A stretch of DNA of 48,883 bases from Brevibacillus fulvus. GTDB lineage: Bacteria > Bacillota > Bacilli > Brevibacillales > Brevibacillaceae. Positions 30,315-38,324 of the stretch are shown piece after piece. Within the stretch, counting starts at the first letter, position 1. Every line of letters starts with the position of its first letter. The position numbers were made by a program, and so were the translations under genes. The stretch covers positions 1 through 48,883 of the forward strand of contig NZ_JAFBEB010000020.1 of NCBI RefSeq assembly GCF_016908525.1, given 5' to 3'. The notes under the pieces were generated by a model that saw only the letters and a program-made list of their open reading frames with translations, did not search any database and was not told where the DNA came from.

Positions 30315-31925
30315 TTATTTATGGACTGTAAAATCTGCAACCAATGTCTTTTCGTACAAAGTGATATCACCTGTCTTGAATTGTAAGATCATATGCATGA
30401 CCTTCGTCTCTCTCTGAATCACCACTCTCGACAAATATTTGCTTGCCACTTGGTAAATCATCTGAGGACTGGAATCTTCATTATCAAGTAGGCTGATCAG
30501 CGTCTTCATGTCGTATTTAACAGAATCGATGTAGTAGTCAGGTATGGTGACCGAGTTGATGGTAGCCGAGAGGGTGGAGTACTCCGTATCTTTTTCAAGA
30601 AGCTCCTGCCGCATTTCGTTTAACATGTCGAGGTAATAAGGCTTAGCTTTACCTGATGCTATATCTTTCTCGATGACTTCGATCCGCTTTTTCAGGAACG
30701 TAATTTCCGTTTCTAAATCCGATAACTGCATGTAGACATGCTTATTTTGTTCTGCGTGATAACGATGGATCTCTTCTTCAAAGTGATTATCCAGTGAGAG
30801 GCGGAGTAAAGCATTTCTGAGCTTCATAGATACGATCTCTTCCACACGCTCTTTTCTCCATCCAACGTAACTGCAATACTCCTTCCCGTGACGTTGGTAA
30901 CCTCCGCAAATGTAGTATTTTTGGCCGCCATTCTTTTTGTGCGTAGACGATGAGTTGCCGACCATTTTGTTACCGCATCTGTCGCAGTACATAATGCCAC
31001 GCAACCAGAAAGGGGAGTGCGGCTTTATCTGAAATGGGTTGTGGGCCTGTCCGCCGCCATTGTGGCGTTTCTTGGCTAGTTCTTGGCATCTGTCGAACAG
31101 TTCTTTGCTGATAATCGACGGATGGGCATTCTCCGTGATGATCCATTCGGAGCGATCTTTCCACTTTTTGCCCTTTGTCTGGTAGTCCTGCTTGTTCCAT
31201 ACTCTGCGTCCAATGTAGGATTCATTGAAGATGATTGCGCGGATCGTGCTTGCAGACCATTTGCCACCTTTCAGCGTAGGTACGCCTTTCTGATTAAGCA
31301 GGGTAGCGATTGCTTTGTACCCTAGGCCTTCCTGAGCGTACTGGTTGAAAATCCATTTTACGGTATCCACTTCCTCTCGGGGGCCTAAAACCCATACTGA
31401 TTTCGTTTTGTTGGCTCCAAGGGCGATGTGCTCAGTACGATAGCCATATGGGGCATTGCCACCATTGCTATAGCCTTGCTTGGCGTTCTGGGACATGCCT
31501 TTTTTCACTTCAGCGGCGAGATTGACGTTGTAGAACTCTGAAATGACCTCAAGCATGCCTTCGAGCAACATTCCGTGTGGTGTCTCAGGATCGGTCTGTT
31601 CTGTTGCAGAGATGACCTTTACGCCGTGCTTTTGCAGTAATGCCTTGTAGATAATGTGATCTTCACGTTTCCGTGAGAAGCGATCGAACTTGTGGACGAC
31701 GATGGCATCGAAATGACGATTAGGACGCTTAGCCATCGCGATCATCTTCTGGAACTCAGGGCGCTCATCTGACTTCGCTGATTTTCCTTTTTCAAGATAT
31801 TCGCCGACGACCATCCATCCTTTCTCTTGGCAGAACTTGTGGATCGCCTTAAGTTGGGCTGGGATGGACAATTCTTTTTCTGCTTGATGATCGGATGATA
31901 CGCGAGCGTAGATGACAACTTTCAT
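30315..31925 (-). CDS. Large serine recombinase (site-specific integrase)
   Basis: The 536-residue protein has the full large serine recombinase layout: an N-terminal resolvase domain (1-150) with nucleophile Ser10 in YARVSS and FDRFSR near 80, a recombinase domain (about 160-290, GYRTEHIALG, ATLLNQKGVPT), a zinc ribbon (CDRCGN near 312 with later Cys residues) and a long coiled coil (about 395-470). It should integrate and, with a directionality factor, excise the element. GGAG precedes the ATG. It lies downstream of a shorter relative and nearest to ssrA. Confidence 0.95.
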   Translation of the reverse strand: MKVVIYARVSSDHQAEKELSIPAQLKAIHKFCQEKGWMVVGEYLEKGKSAKSDERPEFQKMIAMAKRPNRHFDAIVVHKFDRFSRKREDHIIYKALLQKHGVKVISATEQTDPETPHGMLLEGMLEVISEFYNVNLAAEVKKGMSQNAKQGYSNGGNAPYGYRTEHIALGANKTKSVWVLGPREEVDTVKWIFNQYAQEGLGYKAIATLLNQKGVPTLKGGKWSASTIRAIIFNESYIGRRVWNKQDYQTKGKKWKDRSEWIITENAHPSIISKELFDRCQELAKKRHNGGGQAHNPFQIKPHSPFWLRGIMYCDRCGNKMVGNSSSTHKKNGGQKYYICGGYQRHGKEYCSYVGWRKERVEEIVSMKLRNALLRLSLDNHFEEEIHRYHAEQNKHVYMQLSDLETEITFLKKRIEVIEKDIASGKAKPYYLDMLNEMRQELLEKDTEYSTLSATINSVTIPDYYIDSVKYDMKTLISLLDNEDSSPQMIYQVASKYLSRVVIQRETKVMHMILQFKTGDITLYEKTLVADFTVHK

Positions 31926-31969
31926 TTGGAAACATCTCCTTTGCGATATGGTGAAAGGCTTGAAAATAC

Positions 31970-32010
31970 AAAAAGGCAGGTATGCCCGATGTGAGCGATA
32001 CCTGCCTTTT
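31970..32010 (-). terminator. Terminator between the two recombinase genes
   Basis: AAAAGGCAGGTAT and ATACCTGCCTTTTT form a 13-bp stem, T-rich on the minus strand. The second recombinase transcript ends here, so each recombinase appears to be separately transcribed. Confidence 0.85.
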
Positions 32011-32027
32011 GAAAGCGGATGATCAAG

Positions 32028-32879
32028 CTATTTACTTTTCTTGCGCCGTTGCAATTCTGTATGCGCGGCGTCCCATTGTTGTTGGCTGACGATGGGAGGA
32101 TGACTGTTGGTTGTGATGATCCATTCATCTTCATCCTTGAACTGCGACATGCCTTTGGTACGCTTGTTCCAGATGCGATGTCCTAGATACACCTGATTGT
32201 CGAGGATGGAGAGGACAGTCGATGGACTCCAGCGACGATCAACAGCATGTGCCAGATTGTATTCATTCAGTATGCGTGCTATCTTTTTGCCGCCCATTCC
32301 TTCTGCCGCCAACTTGAAGATGAGTTGTACGGCTTCCACTTCATGTTGTTCGCCAGGGACTAGCGTAACATGTCCATCGACGACGATGGCGCGATATCCG
32401 TATGGAATGCGTCCTCCGCAGTGAAATCCACGCGATGCGTTTTCTTTCATTCCCTTCAACGTCTCGTTCTTCAGATTCAGGTTGTAGAATTCAGAGATGA
32501 CCTCCAGCATACCTTCCAGCAATACGCCGTGTGGGGTGTCTGGTTCGGTTTGTTCAGTCACGGAGTACACAAAAATACCCTGCTTCTTGAGCAGGGCTTT
32601 GTAGATGATATGATCTTCACGACTACGACTAAAGCGGTCGAACTTGTGGACGAGGATGGCTTGGAAGTTTTTCTGTGGTTGCTTTGCTTTGGTGATCATA
32701 CGTTGGAAAGCGGGTCGATCTGCGGTCTTTGCAGATTTGCTTTCATCGACGAACTCTTCGACGATGATCCATCCTTTCTGATCTGCATATCGTTGGATGG
32801 CTTCGCGTTGTGCGGGGATGGATAGCTCGCGTTCAGATTGCTGTTTGGATGATACGCGCAGATAGGTGACGACGTTCAT
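32028..32879 (-). CDS. Short serine recombinase, lacks zinc ribbon and coiled coil
   Basis: The 283-residue protein aligns by eye along its full length with the first half of the neighbouring recombinase (LRVSS with Ser10, VHKFDRFSRSREDHIIYKALL, GVLLEGMLEVISEFYN, WSPSTVLSILDNQVYLGHRIWNK) and ends at AHTELQRRKKSK, precisely where the zinc ribbon would begin. The catalytic and DNA-contacting recombinase domains are intact; synapsis control parts are missing. It has its own ribosome binding site (AAAGGAG) and terminator, so it looks like a real gene rather than debris. It may be a partner, a regulator or a truncated copy. Confidence 0.85.
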   Translation of the reverse strand: MNVVTYLRVSSKQQSERELSIPAQREAIQRYADQKGWIIVEEFVDESKSAKTADRPAFQRMITKAKQPQKNFQAILVHKFDRFSRSREDHIIYKALLKKQGIFVYSVTEQTEPDTPHGVLLEGMLEVISEFYNLNLKNETLKGMKENASRGFHCGGRIPYGYRAIVVDGHVTLVPGEQHEVEAVQLIFKLAAEGMGGKKIARILNEYNLAHAVDRRWSPSTVLSILDNQVYLGHRIWNKRTKGMSQFKDEDEWIITTNSHPPIVSQQQWDAAHTELQRRKKSK

Positions 32880-32966
32880 TGTGAATGCTCCTTTCGGTTA
32901 GTCGTAGGCATTTGATTCCGTATCGATACTCAGTGTTCTAAAAACCACCTCCTTTTCCGTTGCATA

Positions 32967-33004
32967 GAAACAAAAAGACCCGATCTGTGGTGAGATCAGG
33001 TCTA
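32967..33004 (-). terminator. Terminator of the repressor gene
   Basis: On the minus strand AGACCTGATCT and AGATCGGGTCT form a stem with one mismatch, followed by TTTTTGTTTC. Confidence 0.85.
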
Positions 33005-33037
33005 ACAAAAAGGATGTAAAAGCCTTGAGGAATTATC

Positions 33038-33754
33038 TTAATCGTCTTGGTGACTTTTCTTATTTAATCTTCTTCCATGTTCAAGAAATGTGTTCTCTAA
33101 TCGGTTGAATACTGATTGGTTACCTCTGGGGAATCCGTCAGGGTACTCAAAGATAGAATTGTAGAGATGCATAGCGGTATTGAAGGGCAAACCATTCTCC
33201 TTCTTGTTCAGATATTGTGGGTGGAGATCGGATGATATAGCATCTAAAATCTGAATCTCATTTAGGATTCGTGCCAATGAGCTGATAAGCGAAGTTTTGT
33301 CATGAAAGTGTCTAGTCTCCTTACTAAGTACTATTCGCATTTCGTCATTATCGAAAATTTGAGAGACAGTAAATTTAATCTTAAACCGCTCTTCGCTAGA
33401 CCTTTGCTTATCTTCAGTTGGAGTAAAGTGATTAGGTTCATCGTCGTCAAAGCCTATAGTGAAACTCTTAAAGTGTTCAGGTAGATAGAATTCATCTGAA
33501 AACACTTCTATCGGAACATTAAAGTCTTTGGCTATCTTGTAGATGACTTTGAATGATGGATTTTCCGTTTCTCCTCGTTCTATTTTCGTGAGAGATTGTG
33601 GTGTAATACCGATTCTTTTAGAAAGCGATTGTGTTGTGAAGTCCTTTTTATTATATAAAGAGCCCATTTTCTCTCTAAGAAATCGGATGCGAGCTCCTAT
33701 GCCCATTGAGGCTAATTCTAAGTACTCTGTTTCTGAAAGATTTCTTTTTGGCAT
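33038..33754 (-). CDS. XRE-family helix-turn-helix repressor
   Basis: The 238-residue protein has an N-terminal Cro/C1-type helix-turn-helix (about 15-85: FTTQSLSKRIGITPQSLTKIERGETENPSFKVIYKIAKDFNVPIEVF) and a C-terminal region without recognised catalytic motif. It is likely the element's master regulator, a phage-repressor-like protein near the recombinases. The start is the ATG after GGAGG, shortening the longest frame by ten codons. Inverted repeats upstream (33787-33829) may be its operators. Confidence 0.85.
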   Translation of the reverse strand: MPKRNLSETEYLELASMGIGARIRFLREKMGSLYNKKDFTTQSLSKRIGITPQSLTKIERGETENPSFKVIYKIAKDFNVPIEVFSDEFYLPEHFKSFTIGFDDDEPNHFTPTEDKQRSSEERFKIKFTVSQIFDNDEMRIVLSKETRHFHDKTSLISSLARILNEIQILDAISSDLHPQYLNKKENGLPFNTAMHLYNSIFEYPDGFPRGNQSVFNRLENTFLEHGRRLNKKSHQDD

Positions 33755-33786
33755 AATCAAACCTCCGAATAAGGTTATTGACACGT

Positions 33787-33829
33787 GACTAATCCTAGTC
33801 TAATATAAACCACAGACGTTGTTAACAAC
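33787..33829. promoter_or_regulatory. Inverted repeats upstream of the XRE repressor
   Basis: GACTAATCCTAGTC (33787-33800) and the perfect 12-bp palindrome GTTGTTAACAAC (33818-33829) lie within 75 bases upstream of the repressor start, around a minus-strand promoter-like TTGTTA...TATTAG. They are plausible operator sites; sequence alone cannot prove this. Confidence 0.4.
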
Positions 33830-33859
33830 TATTTTACAAATCTCAACCTCCACGAGTTG

Positions 33860-35470
33860 CTACTGCAGGGCGGCACGGCGAAGGAAGAGGTTACAAGGAC
33901 AGCCCTCACAACCGGAGTGATAGGCGACGAAATGAGAATCCTCTAACTAGGTGGACAGATGGGCACTGGCATAGGCTGAAGGGATCCCGTACGACCTGCC
34001 AACTGTACAGTATAGAGGCAACAAATTGAATATACCAAAGCTTCACTTTAGGAGATGGATGAATCAGTGATTGTGGATACCACTAGGAACACTGACTGGA
34101 ATGTACTCCAGAACAAACTCCATCAAGCGGCATCAACAAACAAGAAGAGGCGATTCCACTCACTTATCGATAAGGTGTACGATCTAAGCAATCTCACTAG
34201 GGCGTGGAAACATGTCTCGAGCGATCGTCACTCAAAGAGTAAGGACTACAGGGAAATCAAACGCATCAAGGACAAAGGACTGGAGCAATTCCTCTTCAAG
34301 ATTCAAGAGGAACTAAAGAATGGATGCTACTCCCCGGCTCCGGTCAGACGGATATATATTCCGAAAGACAATGGTGACCTACGCCCGCTGGGTATACCGA
34401 CTATCAAAGACAGAGTGGTACAGACAGCGGTGAAGCTCATCATCGAACCTATCTTTGAGGCCGACTTTCTTGACTTCTCCTATGGGTTTAGGCCCGACCG
34501 CTCGGCCCACGACGCTCTTAGAGAAATAAGCAAAATTGTCAACCAGCGAAATCATCATGTCGTCGAAGTGGACATCAAATCGTACTTCGATAACATCCCA
34601 CATGATCTACTCGTGAAACTGATGAGGAAACGCATCGCCGACGAGAGAATCATTTTACTCGTCGAAGGGTGGCTCAAGGCTGGTGTCGTCGAGAAAGGGA
34701 AAATCTCATATGCCGACGCCGGAACGCCGCAGGGCGGAGCAATCTCGCCACTGCTCGCGAATATTTACCTCAACGAACTAGATCAATGGTGGCGGCGCGA
34801 ACATCTCAGAAAAGGCAAAATGATTAGGTATGCAGACGACTTCATTGTTATAACCGATACAGCACAAAATGCCCGCGAAATCCACGATCTAATTGTTCGT
34901 AAGCTGGCGGCCCTCAAATTGAAGTGTAGCGCCGACAAAACAAGGGTGGTAAATCTCAACCTGAGGGATGGCTCTTTCGATTTCCTCGGATTCACACACT
35001 TTTGCAGGCCGAATAAACAGGGAAAACTCGTCTGCATTAGAGTGCCAAGGAGAAAGAAAATCGACTGTCTCCTTTCGGAAGTCTCGTCGATCGCGGGGGG
35101 CGCGGGCCCAGACACAACAAGCACTGCGGACGCAAAGCAATACCTGGATAAATGCCAAGCGGTCGTCTCCCAGTGGTGGAACTACTTCAAGATATCCACC
35201 GGTGCCAGTAAGAACCCGACGATCATAAGAACCCAACATGACCTCATAAGAATCATCGGAGCCGGACTAGTAGAGAGATTCGGGTTCGACGAGGCAACTG
35301 CTGTGTCAGCGATCCATGGCCACGGTAGAATAGAACTTAAGTGATGCCGCAAGAAGGGAGTACTGGAAGTCACGTATCTCTAAGTAGCCCAACCAGTTAC
35401 TCTGCGCAGATTGAAATACATGGAGTGGAGAAGAGGACTGCAGACTCTTCTCTTTTCCATGTCTAGGAAT
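33860..35470 (+). mobile_element. Group II intron-like element carrying a reverse transcriptase (ends unresolved)
   Basis: The 33860-34054 stretch is non-coding and structured in style (GGTTACAAGGACAGCC, CCCGTACGACCTGCC) as in intron domains I-III, and is followed by an intron-type reverse transcriptase. I found no GTGYG 5' end and no clear domain V with AGC triad after the gene; a long imperfect hairpin lies at 35419-35461 instead. The element may be truncated, atypical, or retain only the RT. Confidence 0.5.
34055..35344 (+). CDS. Group II intron-type reverse transcriptase/maturase
   Basis: The 429-residue protein has all RT motifs: IYIPKDNGDLRPLGIPTIKDR, FSYGFRPDRSAHDAL, EVDIKSYFDNI (171-181), GTPQGGAISPLLANIYLNELD (from 223), the catalytic YADD (259-262), and LGFTHF. 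The C-terminal thumb/maturase part is short and divergent (QWWNYFKIST) and no HNH endonuclease domain follows. The ATG at 34055 has AGGAG almost touching it, so a GTG at 34067 or 34073 may be used. It is on the strand opposite to its neighbours, lying between the repressor and the RadC-like gene. Confidence 0.85.
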   Translation: MDESVIVDTTRNTDWNVLQNKLHQAASTNKKRRFHSLIDKVYDLSNLTRAWKHVSSDRHSKSKDYREIKRIKDKGLEQFLFKIQEELKNGCYSPAPVRRIYIPKDNGDLRPLGIPTIKDRVVQTAVKLIIEPIFEADFLDFSYGFRPDRSAHDALREISKIVNQRNHHVVEVDIKSYFDNIPHDLLVKLMRKRIADERIILLVEGWLKAGVVEKGKISYADAGTPQGGAISPLLANIYLNELDQWWRREHLRKGKMIRYADDFIVITDTAQNAREIHDLIVRKLAALKLKCSADKTRVVNLNLRDGSFDFLGFTHFCRPNKQGKLVCIRVPRRKKIDCLLSEVSSIAGGAGPDTTSTADAKQYLDKCQAVVSQWWNYFKISTGASKNPTIIRTQHDLIRIIGAGLVERFGFDEATAVSAIHGHGRIELK

Positions 35471-35515
35471 AGTATCAGTAAACAAGGGCTGACACTTATG
35501 CCTTACCTATTGAGC

Positions 35516-36112
35516 CTATATCCAACCACGTTCCTTGAAACTGAGAAAGTCTGAATCTGTCTGATTTATGACATCGAGAATAGGAATCCCGCACACTTCA
35601 GCGGCCTCTGCAATTGCCTTAGCCATTGTGATTTGTTCGGGAGTTGGATGAATGTCGCCCGCCTTTTGCATCTTCACCAGTATCCCCGAAGCGGCGTTCC
35701 GCAATATGAGTTGCCGGAAAATAAATCGTTGGCAGGCAGGGATATCGTTCATCACTTTTGACTCAATCTGAGTCCAGCCAGTAATATGGTTTTTAGTGTT
35801 TAAGCTCAACAATACTGTTTGGCAATCGCCGCACATCTTAATCTTCTCCTTGCAATACTGGTAGGCATCTCTTGGCATGCGAATGACGAATGTATCCTGC
35901 CAGCCGGGATTAGAAAGTAAATGTGCAAGTTGCAGGGTTGCATGAAGCTGTTTTGCTTCCGTAAATGAGCCGACTATTTGAGATAAATCATCTAGAGATA
36001 GTCTTTTTAGTTGATTCGGGTGATCAATGTGATGTAACAATGCTTCAATCGTCAACAAGTCGCTCTCCCGTAAAATGTGGGGGTTTACTGCATTTTTGAT
36101 GCGTTTCGTCAT
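35516..36112 (-). CDS. RadC-like protein with degenerate JAB metal site
   Basis: The 198-residue protein is a sibling of the RadC encoded just upstream: its C-terminal half aligns segment by segment (LLSLNTKNHI, FIFRQLILRNAASGILV, AEVCGIPILDVI, FLSFKERGWI). At the place of the RadC zinc site HNHPSGD it reads KMQKAGD (147-153), and the following acidic ligand is replaced (TPEQ). It should therefore not bind the metal. It starts 22 bases after radC with AGGAGG, so it is cotranscribed. A regulatory or structural role is inferred. Confidence 0.8.
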   Translation of the reverse strand: MTKRIKNAVNPHILRESDLLTIEALLHHIDHPNQLKRLSLDDLSQIVGSFTEAKQLHATLQLAHLLSNPGWQDTFVIRMPRDAYQYCKEKIKMCGDCQTVLLSLNTKNHITGWTQIESKVMNDIPACQRFIFRQLILRNAASGILVKMQKAGDIHPTPEQITMAKAIAEAAEVCGIPILDVINQTDSDFLSFKERGWI

Positions 36113-36134
36113 GCCTTCCGCCTCCTGACCAGAT

Positions 36135-36752
36135 TTACATTAATCCCTGCTCGGCTAAAGAGCAGTACGAATTCATGCCGCAAACAATCGAATCGAGAAC
36201 TACTACTCCCACGATTTCTCCTACTTTCTTGAGAGTATGGCTTAAAGTTGTATCTTCCCGTGATGGGCTCGGGTCTCCAGATGGATGGTTATGGACGAAA
36301 ATTGCTTTCTCTACTTGTGCATGCTTTAACAATGGAAGGAAGGTCTGCCTCGGGGTCACTATTGCGGCATCAAGGCTTCCTACACTGACTACCTTCCAGA
36401 ACAAAATCCGATTCCGCTTGTCTAATCCGACAACAACAAAGTGTTCTTGGGGCAAATAAATCATCTCAGCCTTGAGGAAGTCGTAAATATCCTTTGCTGA
36501 ACGAACTACCTGCGGACGCGATATTTCGGTGCATAGAGTTCGAGCACTGGCTAAAGCGGCCATGATTTTCCTTGCCTTTACGACACCTATCCGAGGGAGT
36601 GATCTCAATTCCTCTTCTGTGGCATTAATCAAATCCTGAAGCGTTGGAAAGGTGGTCAGCAAAGTACGAATGGTGTGGCTGTCTGGCTTCTCCCGTAAAA
36701 TTTGTGCAAAGATATCGGCCAGAGCAGGCTTGCTGTCATATCTATCAATCAT
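36135..36752 (-). CDS. radC: RadC family protein (JAB/MPN domain)
   Basis: The 205-residue protein has an N-terminal helix-hairpin-helix region (LRSLPRIGVVKARKI, about 50-65) and a C-terminal JAB domain with intact metal site: HNHPSG (His154, His156) and Asp167. RadC-like proteins are frequent on plasmids and integrative elements; a repair role is doubtful, and peptidase/isopeptidase-like or nuclease functions have been suggested. The ATG at 36752 is 9 bases from GGAGG. A terminator-like hairpin lies just upstream. Confidence 0.88.
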   Translation of the reverse strand: MIDRYDSKPALADIFAQILREKPDSHTIRTLLTTFPTLQDLINATEEELRSLPRIGVVKARKIMAALASARTLCTEISRPQVVRSAKDIYDFLKAEMIYLPQEHFVVVGLDKRNRILFWKVVSVGSLDAAIVTPRQTFLPLLKHAQVEKAIFVHNHPSGDPSPSREDTTLSHTLKKVGEIVGVVVLDSIVCGMNSYCSLAEQGLM

Positions 36753-36768
36753 CGTCAATTACCTCCGT

Positions 36769-36802
36769 AAAATGAAAATAAGGAGGGCGGCATACCCTCC
36801 TT
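36769..36802 (-). terminator. Terminator-like hairpin upstream of radC
   Basis: On the minus strand AAGGAGGG and CCCTCCTT form a perfect 8-bp stem with a seven-base loop, followed by ATTTTCATTTT, only 17 bases ahead of the radC start codon. It may act as an attenuator. Confidence 0.65.
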
Positions 36803-36865
36803 GTGTTGGTGAAGTGAAATCCAGTACAATACAATCAGCATTCGCTTTGGTGTGATCCTCTTGGA

Positions 36866-37042
36866 TCACGCCTCTTTTTGTTTTTCTAACTGTTCCAATT
36901 GCATCTCGACCAGCACCAGCTTGACGAGAGTACGGGCATAAAGACGCCCCCAAGTGGGACGCATCTGCTTGATACCCCGTAAATGCTTCAATGCCGCCAG
37001 CAACCACTTTCTCTTCTCATACAAATCAACAAGCTTCCCCAT
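36866..37042 (-). CDS. Small basic hypothetical protein (58 aa)
   Basis: The product is helical, rich in Leu and Lys (YEKRKWLLAALKHLRG, LVKLVLVEMQLEQLEKQKEA), without cysteine or membrane segment. AAGGAGG precedes two adjacent ATGs; the second has 8-base spacing. A longer overlapping frame (36759-37007) has no site and is rejected. Unknown function; part of the ArdA-RadC gene row. Confidence 0.6.
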   Translation of the reverse strand: MGKLVDLYEKRKWLLAALKHLRGIKQMRPTWGRLYARTLVKLVLVEMQLEQLEKQKEA

Positions 37043-37063
37043 CATCCTCACCTCCTTTCGGGC

Positions 37064-37102
37064 ATAAAAAATGGCCCTTCTGCATCATTCTGCAAAAGAG
37101 CC
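37064..37102 (-). terminator. Terminator after the 75-aa gene
   Basis: On the minus strand GGCTCTTTTGCA and TGCAGAAGGGCC form a 12-bp stem with two G-T pairs, followed by ATTTTTTAT. The stem overlaps the stop codon. Confidence 0.8.
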
Positions 37103-37329
37103 TATGATCTGATTTTCTTCCTTTTCTTCAAATACCGCTGTAATTGCTTGGGATAGTTCTCCTGAAAGTACTGAATGACGTACTCTCTAGCAATCTTCCG
37201 CTCAAGCCTCCAGAAGCCAGTTGCGTAAGCGTGCAAGACACGCCCAGCCATGTGTATATCGCCGTTTAATGACAAACGATTCATAAGCCTCACCAACTCA
37301 TCTGACAAGCTCTCTTTGCTCTGTTGCAT
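37102..37329 (-). CDS. Small basic hypothetical protein (75 aa)
   Basis: The product is helical and strongly basic at the end (LQRYLKKRKKIRS). The ATG is 9 bases after AAGGAG. It overlaps the end of the preceding small gene by 32 bases. No family recognised. Confidence 0.6.
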   Translation of the reverse strand: MQQSKESLSDELVRLMNRLSLNGDIHMAGRVLHAYATGFWRLERKIAREYVIQYFQENYPKQLQRYLKKRKKIRS

Positions 37330-37540
37330 AAGCCACAACTCCTTTCTTGCTTATTTCTCGTTCAACCGACCACAGAACGTCAATCATATCAATCTGGATT
37401 TTCAGAGACTTGATGCGTCTGTGTATCTGCTCAAGATTACGAGCATTGATTGGATGATTGGTGTCACAGTTGCGTAGCATCTTCTCCTGAATGAGCAGAT
37501 CGGCAAGTTTCAACTCCAGATTTATTAGCAAATTTCTCAT
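37298..37540 (-). CDS. Small hypothetical protein (80 aa), likely coiled coil
   Basis: The product is predicted helical throughout (LLINLELKLADLLIQEKML, LEQIHRRIKSLKIQIDMID). The start was placed at an ATG behind GGAGGTG rather than at the far upstream start of the open frame, which has no site. Overlap with the next gene suggests a compact operon after ardA. Confidence 0.6.
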   Translation of the reverse strand: MRNLLINLELKLADLLIQEKMLRNCDTNHPINARNLEQIHRRIKSLKIQIDMIDVLWSVEREISKKGVVAYATEQRELVR

Positions 37541-37676
37541 AAATGATTTCACCTCCATCCTTTGCTGGGATACTATCTTTTGCAAAAATAAGGCAACACA
37601 AATAACCCGCTTTGACGCAAGCAGGCACGATATATCAGATTTAATTGGAAAAGAGTAAAGCTTCTTCTTCAGGAGA

Positions 37677-38171
37677 TTATGAGTGAGGACGAATTGCAAT
37701 CCTTAGTTCATGGTGCATAAACCATCCGTCCATCTTCAAATCTCTCGCAATATGTTCATAATCGATGTAGCTGGCTAGGGATGGGGGAATCGGGCCAAAG
37801 TAACCTTCATCTACCATATTCGCCGCGACATCGCATAAACTGTTCACGTCGAAATAAACGCTGAAGTCGCCGTTTTCCAACTGCCTCACAACCTCATCCA
37901 CGTTGTCCAGACATTCAGAAAGCGCAACGACAACCCTGCTGTCATATTTGGACAACACAGCGGCAATATTATTGATTTGGTATACGTTATCATACTCGCC
38001 AATGCAAAAAGGTGCTTCGTAATCGTGGATCGCGTATTCTTCATCCACTCCCAAAATGCATCGTAGCTGTTCCGCCAGTTTTTCGGGACTCATCGTCAAT
38101 GTCAGCCATTCACCAACCAGTTTCCCTTCGTTGTACTTTGCTAGATTGGCCACATAGAGCTTTACGTTCAT
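37677..38171 (-). CDS. ardA: Antirestriction protein ArdA
   Basis: The 164-residue acidic protein matches ArdA: N-terminal YVANLAKYNEGKLVGEWL, then VDEEYAIHDYEAPF and IGEYDNVYQINNIAAVL. ArdA mimics bent DNA by surface charge and blocks type I restriction enzymes, protecting incoming mobile DNA. The ATG is 8 bases after GGAGG, 17 codons inside the longest frame. A 46-codon frame ends in its start codon by ATGA. ArdA is typical of conjugative elements. Confidence 0.93.
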   Translation of the reverse strand: MNVKLYVANLAKYNEGKLVGEWLTLTMSPEKLAEQLRCILGVDEEYAIHDYEAPFCIGEYDNVYQINNIAAVLSKYDSRVVVALSECLDNVDEVVRQLENGDFSVYFDVNSLCDVAANMVDEGYFGPIPPSLASYIDYEHIARDLKMDGWFMHHELRIAIRPHS

Positions 38172-38308
38172 ACATGTTTCCTCCATTTTGCATGATTTTG
38201 TTTTCCACGATAACCATGACAACTTACAATCTGTTTTTTGTTCAGCAGATAAAATGAACCACCTCCTTTCAGTGTTGCGAGCTCCTCACCTTCCCTGTAC
38301 GCTGTCAT
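38168..38308 (-). CDS. Possible leader peptide or tiny gene upstream of ardA
   Basis: A 46-codon frame (start MTAYREGEELATL, end AKWRKHV) stops in the ATGA that starts ardA. The coupling supports translation, but its own ribosome binding site is weak and the family is unknown. AAAGGAGG occurs inside it. Confidence 0.35.
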   Translation of the reverse strand: MTAYREGEELATLKGGGSFYLLNKKQIVSCHGYRGKQNHAKWRKHV

Positions 38309-38324
38309 GCTCACCAGAAGCCCA

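Noticed and set aside
30143-30370. 75-codon minus-strand frame between ssrA and the recombinase
   Set aside because: It overlaps the recombinase end, has no ribosome binding site, and reads like random sequence.
35345-35400. Group II intron domain V at AGGGAGTAC...GTATCTCT
   Set aside because: It folds into a stem with an AC bulge-like spot but lacks the AGC triad and a proper five-pair upper helix with GNRA loop.
36759-37007. 82-codon minus-strand frame overlapping the 58-aa gene
   Set aside because: No ribosome binding site and runs through the terminator hairpin; the overlapping frame with AAGGAGG is preferred.
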